64,000 nt of DNA from Paraphysomonas bandaiensis. Its lineage: Eukaryota > Chrysophyceae. A program made the position numbers and the translations under genes. Location of the stretch: the NCBI GenBank assembly GCA_965644295.1, contig CBFFRP010000338.1:124001-188000 (forward strand), read 5' to 3'. The notes beneath the pieces are model-generated. The model did not search any database. It was not told the origin of the DNA and was given only the letters and a program-made list of their open reading frames with translations. Positions 35,127-48,678 of the stretch are shown piece by piece (within the stretch, counting starts at the first letter, position 1; each line of letters begins with the position of its first letter).

Positions 35127-38100
35127 CTAGCGCCACAGTTTTATTTCGCCATCTCTAGCTGCCGAGATCATCATTTTGATAGGAAGGTCGATCATCTTCA
35201 AATCAACAATCGCGTCCTAAAAAAAGTTATATATAATCAGAAAAGTGACTAACGCAGTTACCTTGAAACTTGTGACAGGGGGAACCATGCCTCTGTACTC
35301 TCGCAGAGGTAGCTGTGATTGAAGGGTAGCGTTCACAGATGGAACTGCGGAATCATAACACAAAAATAACTTTCCTCGTAATCCATTTGAATTCGGGGTT
35401 TCGTACACAGGCTTAGGTTGAGCAGAGTCCAAACCAGAAACAGTGAAGCACTTGTTCGGCGCATTGAAGTCCCAGTATCGTATATTCCGATCTGTTCCGG
35501 CTGTAACTACGTACGATGTGGAGGTTTGTGATATCCTTCCCATTATGGCTCGGACTGTATGATCCTGAACTAAATTCATATTTCGGCTATGACCAACATG
35601 GCTTCCCTGCAGTGGTGCAAGTGAATGAGATGGTATGGCAATGTCGTGAAGTCGTGGAAGACTAGACATAGCATTCTTTGAAGCTGCTGTCATTGGAACA
35701 GAGCGAAAGCACTTCAGACATTCACCTCCTTCTGGTACACCCCAAACAGCAGTTTCATTCCTTCCAGCTGCAACAAAAAGGTACGCCCCCTCCGAAGGAG
35801 TTAATGCGTTATCCCTATTCGAGTGATAGCCAGGTGATGACTTTGCACAAGCGAGACGGTGTATGGGTTGGTAACTTGAGTGTCGCCATAATTTGCATAA
35901 GACGTTGTAACGGATGTCCCAGAGGCCAACAAATCCCAGTGACGTGCCCACACAAATCCAATTGCGATCAGAAGAGCACGCCAGAGTTGTCGGATAGCCA
36001 AGCTCGGGTCTAATTGGATACTGAAAAGGTTCCTAAGCATTTCATCAGGTGCACTGTCGTGATAACGGCTATAGAACAAATACCTGCGAACTTCTTAGAT
36101 CCCAACTGTGGATCATTCCCTTTCGTGTTACATATGTTAAAACGGATGCAGTGTCGCCGGTAAAATGTTGAACACTAAGAATAGGCCCCTCACTCGCATC
36201 CAACACTTTTACGTCTGACACGCCCGTAATTGATGTTTGCGTAGCTCGACCTCCTGAAGTAGTGGTCATATCGTGATTTGACGTCCCTCCACTGGCAGAG
36301 TGAGGACGTGGTCGCGATGAACCTAATTCAACACGCCACACGTGTATCGCGCTGTCGTCAGAACAGGTCGCGACAGAGTGAGAATTTTCGATAATAGCAG
36401 CATCTAGTACTTTTCCAGTGTGCTTCGAGTACGTTTTCGCGCTCCTATACACAAAACACTCAGTTTCTGATAAAATTGTACACGTGCTTCAAACACACCT
36501 CGGGAGAGCGTTTCTGTCCAACCCTTTAACCTGCCAAACTTTAGCGGATCCATCAGACGAAGCTGACACAAAAAAGGTTTGATCTTGAGAGACAGCTATT
36601 CGGTTCACTGAATCGTTGTGTTCAAACATTGTCGATACAACAGTGTTTTCTTTTGGCCGCCACGTTTGGCCTGGTTGGGAATCACTAGAAAACGAAGTAT
36701 CCAATGATTCAATAAACATGCTGAAGGAAACAAGAATGTCAGTACAATACAGTATAAGAATATAGTACCTATAGGGTCTATACTGACGCCCTTCTGATGT
36801 TTGAACTAAAGTTCCAAAATCAGGTGATAGAGGCGGTATCTTCATTGCCTTTATTTTCCTATTTAAACCCTCCACTTCGGCAATTGATGCCTCACCATTT
36901 TTACGCGTGTTATTCTGGTCAGACAGGACGGGCGTCCCAGTGAGTGTGCTGCTACCAGGACGGTGTTGATGTGGTGCAGGAGACAAAGCGGCCATTTCAG
37001 AAGCGGGGTCCCCTTCTGCCAATGCACGAGCAGCATCTGCTTGGTTAATAGTAATTCCATACGCACGCTTAATTAAAGAGAAATCGCAAGGGATACTTTC
37101 GTTATCTAAAGCAACCTGGCGCAACTCATCCGTGGTCGAATGATGCAAAGAGTACTTTTGATGAGGGACAAGGAGTGATTGCACGAGATGTTCTGGAAGC
37201 GACGCTAAAGTTTGGTAGGAAAACAGATCCAAAAGACTATCAAACCCCAGTTGAGCATTGCCTTGCCTGATCGCAGAGGCGTGTCTCTTCTGCCCCGTCA
37301 TTGTGCCTTTACGATCATAAGCTCCTTCCTTATTTTGAAACATTCTAGAAGGAGATTCGCTCAGTACAGCATTTATATAGCTTTGTATGAAAAGCAGCTT
37401 GGTGGCATCCTGCTAGAAAGTTAAAAAACAATTAAATATCTTTGTTGGCGCACCTCGTCAGTTATAGTACTACATGCAGCCTTCGAGCTGTCATTCTTTG
37501 CGCCAGATTTGGAAACATCAGTCATTCTTTGAGAGGGCTTTAAACTTTCACGTTCAGTTCTAACTAAATCTTCGTCATCACCACCGTTAGATTCTTCTTG
37601 GTGGTCAACATCAAGTACGACAGAAGTGGTCGAAACAACTTCGGAAGAAATACCTGTGTTGTGTGTAATCGGAGAAGCCTTTACCACCAACGAGTCCGGC
37701 CATGCTTGCATAGCTTGCTGATACATTGTGCGACTAAGAGGAGTGCATAGTGCTGACTTCAAACTCTGAGGAGTAATTTCCACTCCAACTAAATCTAACG
37801 TCAGCAACGGTTTGAACTGGGGTAGTAAATAAACGTATGAATCTGTGACACCAAAATATTTGGCCGCCGCTGCAATCATGCCAATCGTGTTTTCTCGGAT
37901 AGCATTCGAAGGATGGACAAGTAATGGAAGAGGCTTGCTAACAGCGTCAACAATAAGAGGTTTTGAGAGCAAGCCCATTTCAATCAAAGCCCACACACAC
38001 TTAACGGCGCTGGACACAACTATTTCATGTGGATCAACACGGGCCTTCTCGAGGGCCTTTTCAAGAATAGGCAGTACATATTCACCTGTCAACGCTCCAC

Positions 38101-41083
38101 CCAAAAACGCACAAACCATAGGTATTTTAATGCAGAAGGCATTGCGCAGTTCCCAATCAAGCTCCCAATCCTGCAAAATATATGAAATGGAGATATACGT
38201 TGGCACCAAACTCACATACCTGGTGATTAACATAAGCTACAAGTTGAGCAAATAGGTCCATTATTCGTTCCTGTTTTCCAAATACTTGACATAAACGAAC
38301 CACATCTTCTAAAATAGCCCTCTTAACGATGGAACCATGCGAACTTGGCCGAGACTGATAACGGAAATCATTTCTGGAGTCGACGCCAATACCAGTCGTT
38401 CCATCTAGCACAAGATCCCGTATCCATTTATTCACTTGATCATGTATAGCTGCAACTTGTGCATCATACGATCCATCCACAAGAACCGCGGCAGGAGTCG
38501 CATCATTGCCATTTAAAGATGTGGTGCTAAATGAGTCAGAATCACTAGGTGGCATAGATTTGCTCTGATGAATAAAGCGCGACGCGTCCAAAAATCTCAT
38601 TGCCGTCTCTGCAAATCTACCGATAGATTCTGCGAAAGCAATTCTAACAATTGGTTCCGAATCTCTAGTGATGACATTGTTAAGAACAGGAAATATGAAC
38701 TCCTTAAAAATATTGGCCTCTACTTGGGAAATCTCTGATACAGAATTTAAAAGGCACCTGAGACACCGAATTGCTGTCGCGCGAACCATTGCAACCTGGT
38801 CTTCAAAACATATTGTCACGAACGGAACAATTCGTTCTAATATGATAACATCGCTGCATAGTGCTCCAAGTCGGGTAAGAAGCATCAGACTCGCAACTTT
38901 AGATTGTGGGTGCCGGAGGTGTCTAATGGAAGAACAAATTACCTGGACCACTAACAAGATACCGTCACTTATGTTCTCCGATGCTCTGTATATAACCATT
39001 ATATTCAGATAATGCAGAAACAAAATATTACCTTTTGAATTCCCTATTTCGGTTTTCTTGTTGAATTTTGCTGACATTTTCGGCATAAGGTGAAAGTGAT
39101 GTTGCTTGAAACTCTGATGCATGCTTCTCGTCCGAAGAAAAATCAACTGCGAATAACTTCGACCCATCACCATGCACATTAAATACACGCCGCGAGTAAG
39201 TCCCCTCGTCAGACACTTTCTGTAGCTCACTCTCTTTATTATCTAAGGCTTCGCCAGTACTGCCATCAGCATTAGCTTTCGATAAAACAACTCTTTTACA
39301 TCGTGCATCTTCCATAATAGTCTCAAAATCCTTTACAATATCTAGCAATTTTGACTCCGCAGTTCCGTCTCCCTTCTCCGATAGTTGAGGTACGTATGTA
39401 TCACAAGGATTTTCGGCTACTTTCCTCGAACCATCAGGTAAAACCGACGATTTTAATTCTTTTTCTTCGGAATTTCTTTTTCGCGCAGATTTTAAATCGA
39501 CGTGTGCCAAAGAAGGACCAATGTCACATGGGGAATTTGATTCACTAGACTTGCGACTATCCGTGGCATCCTGATGTTGTGATGTGCCTCTCTGACTACG
39601 TAATGAATGCAATATTGATCGAAATAACCTTTCGCCTTCCAAATCTCGGCACTCTGCAATATCTGCCACTATTGAGCTATAGTTCTATAAAAAGTATTAC
39701 GAGAAAAAGAGTTACTTCTCATTGCTACTTCCACCTGACAAAGGATACCAATGCGGTCATCAGGAGTCTTTCCTTCCCAATGTATCTGCACAAAAAGCTT
39801 GTAGAGTGTGGCCTCAAAGTATTTCGGGAATACTCCACACTCGTCTAATTTCGATCTATAGGCTGCGACATTCATCCTACGACCAGGACTATGCTGAGTC
39901 ATTTCTCCTATAACCTGTATTGAAAAAATAAATTAACATAATGCGATCATCTAGCTCTCCTGACCTCTTTCATTCTAGAATCCTTAATGCGACCAAGAGC
40001 AGAAACAGCTGGGCTCTCAGGATGAAGGAGAGAGGTCATAGGTGTGCTTGGCGAGAATGACGGATCTTCGCAGCAGGACTTATACTTTAGCATTGAGGGA
40101 AGGTCAAGCAGTGGTTTACCATCGAGGAGCACCTAATATAGAAACAATGAGCACTGTATGTATACCGGAAATATTTAACCTCTGCCATCGTACAACCAAG
40201 CGAAAACACATCCATAGCAGGAGATAAATACTTGTTACTGCCATTGTCTCGAGCAGAGTTAACAGCTTCTTCAGTGGTGGGTGCTGGAATGTCGGATATA
40301 TTAGATTCGGGATTTAAAATCAGATCCCCACTTTTATAAAAACGTTCTGGCGCCACGTAACACCGTCGTCGACCCATGGAATCAAAAAAATAGTGAAAAT
40401 CAGTGGGATCATCATCTGGAATTAATACGGGCTTGTATGGAGCAAAATCTGTCAACACGATCCAATTCCAAGAAGTAACCATAACGTTTTCAGGTTTGAT
40501 ATCTCCATGGACCATGCCCTCAGCATGGCATTCCTCCAGGGCCCTCATGAGTTGATATAATACCCAGAGTTTCTCAATATCAGTCAGAAACGGTCTCGTT
40601 GATAGTCTGTCATACAGATTTGATGTAAAAAACTGACGAACTAGAAATATTGGTGTCACAAGAGGCTTTGCTATCCTTGACGAAGATTTAATCCACATTT
40701 GATACGGAAGTAAGCTTGGATGACGCAAAGGTGAAAGTGCATTCCACATTGTCGTTAGAGTTGCCGCATAGTCGTCAATATTCTATATATACATAATCAT
40801 AAGAGCAGTATACACATATATATGAAACCCACTTCATCTGCTGGCTTTAAATAAACTTTCACAGCCACTGCTGTCCCATCAATCTTCATCAGATATGTCT
40901 TCAAAAATTTTCCATTACCAATTTTTTCATGATATATAAATTTTGGAAGATCACTCTAGTTATATATGTATATGTGTGAGACTGTGGATTACATGAGAAA
41001 CAACGCATAAGACATACCTGTAAGTATGTGCGGGGGTCAACAGAGACCTGTGAGCTCATATGCCTGTAATTAGCGTTCCCCAT
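35127..41083 (-). CDS. VPS15: VPS15 / PIK3R4, regulatory subunit of class III PI3-kinase
   Basis: This multi-exon minus-strand gene encodes roughly 1,750 residues, with kinase, HEAT and WD40 parts in that order. It starts MGNANYRHMSS; Gly2 fits the N-myristoylation known for VPS15. The kinase domain (about 40090-41050) shows KIGNGKFLKTY and VAVKVYLKP. It also has NLYDRLSTRPFL and then HGDIKPENVMVTSWNW, where HGD replaces HRD, LTDFA in place of DFG, and YFFDSMGRRRCYVAPERF. All are family hallmarks. HEAT-like helices run from 37421 to 39900 (VPFVTICFEDQVAMVRATAI; EPIVRIAFAESIGRFAETAM), with a long charged insert at 39030-39670. The C-terminus (35127-37340) is WD40 (HNDSVNRIAVSQ, FFVSASSDGSAKVWQV, SVATCSDDSAIHVWRV, ISAARDGEIKLW). 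VPS15 anchors VPS34 and so supports endosomal sorting and autophagy. Several central exon boundaries are approximate. Confidence 0.9.
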
Positions 41084-41659
41084 ACTTGTAAATGTGATAT
41101 AAATATATCAATAGTTGAGTATAGAGGAATGGATATGAATGATATGTTAAACTATGCAGACAGCAGTACATGTATGTGCATATGGCATCCTCCCTACTAA
41201 TTATGGTCACCTACACACTGTATATATACAAAATACCACTTTATGTCGTAGTATTATTATTTCGCGACCATATATTGCAGGTTATTAGCATAAAAGTGCC
41301 GATTTTTAAGTAACAACCATAAAAACTCAAATGTGGGATTTTTTTTTGAAACTCAACATACAAGACGACACTCGTATGTACAAAGTGTAGCCATGTATTG
41401 TATAGAGCCACAGCTTTCAGTTTTCATAAAAACCATCAAAATACAGTTTTTTCTACAAAATATTGGATTTTATAATATTTTCAGTTTGAAACAAGTAAAG
41501 AGATACGAGTGTGATGTACGTAGGTGATATTGTGATAGTAAAATATCCGTCCAAATGATCTCGACTCTTCTTTAGAAAAACATCTGTATATTCCATACCA
41601 TCTTCTTCTGCCATATCTATTAGCCAGTCACTTAAATAAAGTCATTTCCTACTTGTAAT
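41084..41659. other. Divergent intergenic region (VPS15 / aminotransferase)
   Basis: Contains both presumed promoters. T- and A-rich runs only; the short ORF at 41333-41527 is not credible. Confidence 0.45.
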
Positions 41660-43302
41660 ATGATGCGATCTAGATCTTTTCTTATCAAAGCAGCCCAGCG
41701 TAGCACCCGATTTAACCACTGTGCTCTGTCGACTATGACAGGAGAAGAAATCGTACAGAGTTGTAAGGAATACACAATGTGGTCATGGTCTGCTCAACAG
41801 GTCTATATTATACATGCTTTATCTCATTAATCATATCTATGTATTCAGGCAGTTGATCCCATTGTAATGACTAAAGCAGAGGGGATTTATTTCTGGGATG
41901 ATAAAGGGAAAAGATACACAGACTTTAACTCGCAGTTAATGTGCACTAATATTGGCCACTCTCATCCAAAAGTTATTCAGGCTATTAAAGATCAGGCAGA
42001 TGAACTTAGTTATGCAGGCCCGGCTATGGCAACTCGCGTCAGAGCAGAGTTTGGCCCTCTTTTGGCTAAACACACTCCAGGTGACCTCAACAAATTCTTT
42101 TTCACACTTGGAGGCGCTGAGGCCAATGAGAACGCTCTTAAGTTTGCAAAGCTGCACACTGGGCGTAGCAAAGTAATTACTCGATATAAGGGATATCATG
42201 GTGGCTCCCACGGAGCCATGATGCTCACGGGTGACCCGAGGAGGTATTTACAGATGGTGTCGTGGGTGATATATTAACAACTGCGCAGGTGGCCCAATGA
42301 GAGAAACGGTATGTCCGGGATTGTTCGGGTGTTTGACCCCTACAAATATCGTTCTCTTCTTTACCGTGAAGGAATGCCTGATGAGGAATTCAGTGACCTC
42401 ATGGTTCGTCAACTTGAAGAGACTATTCTCTACGAGAACCCTGATGATATCGCTGCTATGTTTCTTGAGGTACGCTGAATTTGTCTAGAATTTACTGACA
42501 TTATAAATTGGACAGACGGTGACCGGAACCAATGGGCTTATTCCTCCCCCAGAGGGCTATCTCCAGGGGGTTCGCCGATTGCTTTCCAAGTACGGTATTA
42601 TGATGGTGTGTGATGAGGTCATGTGCGGAGTCGGAAGAACTGGGGAGTGGTTTGCCTGTGACCATTGGGATGTGGTACCAGATATTTTAACGATGGCAAA
42701 GGGGGTTACTAGTGCCCACACGCCCCTTGGTGTGGTCGCTATAAAGCCGGAAATTGCGGCTTCGTTTGACAAGAGACCCTTCTTTGGGGGGCTCACATAC
42801 ATGGGTCACCCCATGTGCTTGGCGGCAGGTGTGGCCTGCCTAAAGGTGTTGGAAGAGGAGAACATCGTTACGCGTGCGAAGGAGACGGGAGTCCACCTTC
42901 GAGCGCAGCTTGAACGCATGATGGACAGACATCCTAGTGTAGGCGATGTGCGAAGCATCGGTCTTTTCGGAGGTATGGATCTCGAAGTAACTTAATATCC
43001 GAGGTGACGTGTCGTAGGTATGGAGCTTGTAATGAATAGAAAGACAAAAGAACCCCTAGTGCCGTATGGTGGAGCACACCCAGCAATGCCACAAATGATA
43101 AAGTTCATGCGGGATAAGGGCGTCTTTATATTCGCTGCACAGAACATGCTCCTTACCAATCCCCCACTAATTATTACCAAGGTAATTCCATTTACGATTC
43201 TACTTACCAAAGTTTAACTTAATTTAGGAACAAATCGATGAAACGTTTGAAATTATTGACGAAGCACTTCTTATTGCTGATGCTGCCGCTGACAAGAATT
43301 AA
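41660..43302 (+). CDS. Mitochondrial class-III (PLP) aminotransferase
   Basis: Six exons (41660-41800, 41849-42243, 42289-42469, 42516-42972, 43018-43181, 43228-43302) sum to 1,413 nt, 470 residues, the normal length. The first about 25 residues (MMRSRSFLIKAAQRSTRFNH) are basic and amphipathic with no acidic residue, a typical mitochondrial presequence. The fold-type I core is clear: YTDFNSQLMCTNIGHSHPKV, the cofactor-binding FFTLGGAEANENALKFAK, YKGYHGGSHGA, DEVMCGVGRTGEWFACDHW and the PLP lysine in LTMAKGVTSAHTPLG. Its closest relatives by eye are taurine- or omega-amino acid:pyruvate transaminases. The exact amino donor cannot be read from the sequence. The reaction is transfer of an amino group to a 2-oxo acid. 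All catalytic residues I can locate are present. Confidence 0.9.
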
Positions 43303-45006
43303 TTGGAAAAAGAAAAGTTTTCTAAGCCACACTGACGGTTGATATATAAGGAACAGAGCTGGACGTTTATACATTTGTTTCATGGTTGATAGAATTTAGA
43401 GTGTATACGGGTAGTATTACGAGTTAAGTAAATTTTTCAACCATTACATTCGTTTTGCCAATTTACGAATGCATACTAGGAAGATATGTTTGTCGTAAAC
43501 ACTGGCACGATAAAAACTACCAAAGAAGGTTGTTGTGTAACAACCAGCTATCTGGCTATTCCAACATACGTTCTCATTTCTCATCTGAGTATGCTAATAT
43601 TTGTATAGCTTTTTGTTAAGAAACGACACAATTATGCCCGGTACTTCTTGAAGACAAGCTATAAGACAAGGTGTGGATGCTAGGGGGTGCTATTATGATC
43701 ACATTACACGAGACAGTCATACTGTTATCATTTGAAACAAGGCAGTAGGGATTAAGAAGGCAATAGTTGATTAGAGAATTTTACTGTTGTAGTTCAGTTA
43801 TGATGTTGTACATCCGATTATCTTACGAGAGTACTCGCAATTCCATTCACAACGAAAGCAGTCAAGTTACTAACTCCTAGCACATACACTCAAGCGCAGA
43901 TTAAAGAAAGTACGCTTCACGAGCTCTAAATACGTAAACAAAACGTCAAACTTCATGGATGCACTTTACCCATGCATTTTGTAGTAGATATACCCAGGCA
44001 ATCGCATGCCAGTATAGCTGTATAGTTCACTATTGAATAAAGCATGTGATACAAGTGATAAAGCAGTATGAACCACACGGCTATTGTATTTCTCCATATC
44101 TTCATTGAAACGAACCGTTGATGCACTTCCCGTATATGGTGACATCTTCTATGAACTGTTTCATTGTCGTATGAGGATCATTGAGAGGACGAAACGCGTC
44201 AAACATGCATCATATATATGTGCCTCTCCCAGTCCCGTCTGTCCCCGTTGCAACGGTGGAGGCTCCCGTGCACTCCATTCTCCCTGCTGCTGCTGTGTAA
44301 TCGATGTCTGCAACTGCTGAATCTCAGCAGCAATAGGAAGAATGGAGTGCACGGGAGCCTCCACCGTTGCAGCGGGGACAGACTGGACTGGTAGGGGAGT
44401 CGAGCTCCTCCAGTAGTACCCTACTCGTCACGTCCAATGATGTACCACTGCTGAGCTCTCTGAGCGAGGAGGCAGTAGATGACTACATCGAAAAATCTCG
44501 CCAATACTCCCTCAAGAGTGGTGAGAGATCAGGGATAGTGCATACACTCACTGCACGTACTTGACAGCTCGACTGTGAGTGATCGCTTCAAATCTCTCCA
44601 GTAGGTGATATCAGATTACTTGGGAACTGACTGTGAATGTTCAGTACTTGAGATCCCCTTCAGACATGATATCTTATATCCCATCAGATGATGTAGTAGC
44701 TAACGCACAGCAGTTAGATATACATACACCACATAGAGCAGTACGGTATGCAGTGTACACAGCAGTATATATATATACAGCAGTATACATCCACCACAGA
44801 TAATACGGTGTAATACAGGTACTGTATTCCCACACGATACAACAGCAGTTGAATACGAGTACTGTACACTACAACATATGTACACATATATGTACATACG
44901 AACAACGATAACAATACGAATAGTACACATACATCACACTGTTGTGTACACACCGCATTATATTAACCGCTATATAACAAATTCATAAAAACACACCTCT
45001 CATTGA
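43303..45006. other. Intergenic stretch with long hairpin and coding-like fragment
   Basis: There is no intact gene. It contains the inverted repeat at 44228-44392. Just after it, 44397-44570 is a plus-strand ORF (DVPLLSSLSEEAVDDYIEKS) whose composition is protein-like, perhaps a retroelement gag scrap. 44700-44950 is low-complexity TATA/CATA sequence. Confidence 0.45.
44228..44392. repeat. Long inverted repeat (hairpin)
   Basis: The left arm 44228-44292 and right arm 44326-44392 are inverted complements over about 65 bp with only a few mismatches; the spacer is about 33 bp. The conserved core reads TGCAACGGTGGAGGCTCCCG on the left and its complement on the right. The GC content is well above that of the surroundings. 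Transcribed, it would fold into a long near-perfect hairpin. I see no matching protein-coding explanation. Confidence 0.8.
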
Positions 45007-45503
45007 ATGAATTCTTTCCCACCTGTTTCTAAAAAAGGGTGCTCATCAGAGTTTGAAGTCACAGCAGAGAGTATTGCGGATCTCTTCTACGATGGGGCTA
45101 CAAACCCAACAGATGAATTAACGAAATTGCAAAACTTATTAGATAGCAGTTCCAACAGAAGCATTTTGAAGAGACTATATAGCCGTCGTCCAATGGATAG
45201 ATCTGGTTTGTAATCGCTGCTTACTACTTTCCTTGAGAATCCGATATGTATTTTGTAGCGTTTCGAGATTTCATGGAGAGAACGTGCGACGTCGATGGTG
45301 ATGCCCCAGATGAAGTTTTCAGTTGTGCAATAAATGCTTTCGCCGATGATGATGAAGATTTACCTGATAAGGTAATGACAAAATCAGAGTTCGTCACTGG
45401 AGTTGTACGCGTTGCGAACTTATGGGTTTTAATGAACGAAGGCATGGCAAATTCTTCAAACCTGACTTACCAAACGTCTATTTTTCTGAAATCTTTAAAG
45501 TAG
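45007..45503 (+). CDS. Small EF-hand-like protein
   Basis: Two exons (45007-45205, 45259-45503) with a 53-nt intron sum to 444 nt, 147 residues. MDRSAFRDFMERTCDVDGDAPDEVF and INAFADDDEDLPDKVMTKSEFVTGV look like two EF-hand helix-loop-helix units with acidic but irregular loops (DVDGDAPDE; DDDEDLPDK). Ca2+ binding is possible but not certain. The N-terminal 60 residues are Ser/Asp-rich and helical. There is no membrane segment or targeting signal. Its role is unknown. Confidence 0.6.
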
Positions 45504-47149
45504 AATGGTTGTTTAATATAAAACTGTCGAGGAAATACCGTGATGTGTATCATATCTTCAACTGCATTATGAAAAATAAATGCCTTGTGAACTCAGTACT
45601 AATTATGTTAGCTGCGTAGGTTCTGTTGAATAGGTTTATTGTGACGAATTGTTTGTGGCTTACTGCTTTTATAATTCGAATATTATTAACTGTGACATAT
45701 TATAGTTTTACTGATATTTATATCAGTTATTCACTGACAGTTTGGTTGATAGTACCTCAGAATCTCGTTTTAACGCCAAAATTTTAATTTAAGTGATATA
45801 CTTCGTTTATGCTTCCCTCCATCCTGGTTTAAATGTTTAAAGTAGCTGTCAAATAATAATGAGGCACAAGCAACTTTCAATTCATCTTAGTGTTTTCCTC
45901 TGGCCTCTCCCTATAAAGATGCACAACTCTTTTATTGTCATGGACTCTCATACTGTTGGCAATGATCGTAATAAATTTCTATAGAGTAATTTGATTAAAG
46001 TTCAATTGACAATAGTCGCAAAATTGTAGACTTAAAGTTGAAGACACTTAATGAAACAATCAACGTTTAACATGCGGATGGTTTTAGGTATTAGGTACCC
46101 CAAGAGAATATGTTGTACGTATGTGTGATTGTATAATGTATCTGGTTTATAACCTTCATCATATTGAATAATATACACCAACATTTACTGAGTAATTCAC
46201 GCATGAGTTATTAAGGTCAATACTGGAGTTTCCAAACGCTATTACGTCGAAATCTGCCACAAGAAACATATCTTATACTCATACATTTCTAAAGTGAAAC
46301 ACGCACTGGTAGACATTAGGTTTTACGTAGAATAATGAAATCGTATTATTTTTGTATTTGCTTTTGACTTCATTCTCTTGACCATTACGCTTCCATTTTC
46401 TCTGTATGTTGATCGAACTGGCTTTCCACATACACTATAAAGAGTCAAAGCTAGAGATACATACATGAACCCTCAACCTTGTTGGTTCAGTGTACATATT
46501 TTACACACTAATGAGTGCATTGCTGTATTGATATCGTCCACTATTGTTCCTTATTCGTGGCTCATATATAGGGGCTGTATTTCACCCAATGCAGTGCACA
46601 AGATCAAGGCCATTCGGTTCTACTGTTCGATCCCGATACGTCCCCTTGAGCAATAGAACGTCCACTCATTGCTCACTGCAGTAAAATGTTTCGGTACCAT
46701 ATATCCACTTGTACACTCTCCAGTCTCTACATTTCAATATGCATATGTAAATGGGACACAATCAGGATTTCATAGTAGATTTCTAGGAAATTTAAGATCT
46801 CTTCCAACTGTATTTCTCAGTACTTAATTCTTAAAATCAGGGATTTCTGAATTCTCATATTTAGATTTTGATCTACAAAAAACGGATGAAAATACATACT
46901 CTACGTTCACCTGCTGTACATATTCTGTACCTACATGTGCGTACTCCGTCATACAGCACAATAGTACCTCTATATACAATGTACACATCTATCAATCAAC
47001 TTGTCAGGTACATATACACTTTACACTTCCGGACTTCTCTCTATATGAAATCCAACTCACTTCACTGACATACATACGATACCTTCAACACACCACATAC
47101 ACATACATAACCACACCATAACCATATACACACTATACAATCAAATCAT
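45504..47149. other. Intergenic spacer, no recognisable content
   Basis: A 1.6-kb AT-rich stretch. Short ORFs at 46465-46656 and 46868-47068 have random-looking composition. Just upstream of 47150 are CACATACATA-type simple repeats, as seen before several other genes here. Confidence 0.5.
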
Positions 47150-48678
47150 ATGCGTAATCCTCCTCGTCGTGGCACAACCCCGGCTTGGAAACCTTTTGTT
47201 TTCTTCTTCGCCCTCATTACAATCCCTTGGGCCTTCTATGTCTCCTTTCAACCACCACCCACCACCACCACCACCACCAGCAGCACACAGACATCCCCCA
47301 CTTATCATACAGACACTCTTATAATCCCTAATAGACAACAACCAGTACTTGGACCATTACCAATCAATGGAACTAAACCAACATATGGGAAACATACAGG
47401 AGGAGATGCAATATTTGCATTAGCATGCAAGTATCCAGAGTCTTATTATCGCCGATTTGTTGGATCAGTTCGTAAATTTGGGTTTAAAGATGATATTGTA
47501 TTAGCTGTATCCCCACCGGATCAAATGAAACCTGGTGTAAAAGATTATGTTATTAAAACTGATGTTGTTGCCTATGCTTTTGAAGTCGACTGTGATGGGC
47601 CTGATAACTGCAAACTGAAAAAAGATTTTTTAGGGTCAGATTGTTAATTTGTATCTGTGAAAGCAATCGTAATACTGTTTTATAGGTATGAAGATCCTCG
47701 ACCTATGAGAACATTCGCCAATATTCGATACGCATTATACGGTATGCTTCGTTAGGTTGCAAAAAAGTTTGTTCTAACTTACTTCCCAAAGAGTATTGGT
47801 TACAGTATTACAACGACCAATCTTATATTCTTATTCTGGATTTCCGTGACACATTTTTCCAGGCGAGTCCTTTCGCGATGCTACCACCAATTCAGGAACG
47901 TACTCCCAAATACGAGCTAATGGTCTTCGCAGAAAATTGGAAGGTGATTTGAAGTGTTTGAACTTACGAGGGCGCGCGTTTATGGTTTTATGTAGGTTAA
48001 GACAATAGGCACCTGCAAATATAATTCCCTGTGGGTTGCTCGCTGTTTTGGTAAAGCTGCATTACCTCCGATCAAGGACCAGGCGGTGATTTGCTCCGGG
48101 TCGACAATGGGCTCTTACCGGGCCATCAATTACTATGTCCGGACTATGCTTCACTCAATGGACACGGTCAGTGCTATTTTATCATACAGCTTGCTACACA
48201 TGTTAATATGTGTACATACAAGTATGCGTTTACTATTGTGGCAGCACTGACGTTCGATGTTTGGTTGTGTAGGTCCAATGCTGGAAGAAAGGTATCGAAT
48301 CTGACCAAGGTTATCAGAACTACCTCTTCTACAATGGTCATTTCAATACCCCTGAGGGAAATGCAACTCTCTTCTACCAGGTGGGATTGTGTGCTATGTA
48401 TTTACTGTCTGACTCTACGCAGGGCACAGGGCCTGTGAATACAATTGGTGCAATGAACGGTTTCAGGTGATATCCTGCTAATTTTTGTGTGTATTGTGAT
48501 GTAACGGTTCAGAGTGCCGAAGCATATGAAAGGGCCGTTAGATACGTTTTGGAAGATTCGTGACTCTGAGGGATTCATTCTCAATAATGATGGAACGAGG
48601 AGTGCCTGTGTGCACCAATGGGATAGATTCTACAACGAAATTGCTCGCTGGCTTGATAATGTTGTGAAAGATGCTTAA
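47150..48678 (+). CDS. Type II membrane glycosyltransferase-like protein
   Basis: This multi-exon gene encodes roughly 400 residues. The N-terminus is basic (MRNPPRRGTTPAWK) followed by one membrane segment (PFVFFFALITIPWAFYVSF) and a Pro/Thr-rich stem (PPPTTTTTTSSTQTSP), the classic Golgi type II layout. The lumenal part has AIFALACKYPESYYRRFVGS and then ANIRYALYEYWLQYY. ILILDFRDTFFQASPF follows, where DFRD is the likely metal/nucleotide-sugar binding acidic motif. GTCKYNSLWVARCFG, AVICSGSTMGSYRAINYY and SDQGYQNYLFYNG come next. This is the pattern of a plant/algal/protist family of putative glycosyltransferases. Acceptor and donor are unknown. The first splice (after FLG, near 47632) and later ones are consensus GT-AG. 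The stop is at 48676-48678. Confidence 0.75.

Noticed and set aside
44700-44953. Tyr/Val/Cys-rich minus-strand ORFs
   Set aside because: They are translations of TATA/CATA simple sequence.
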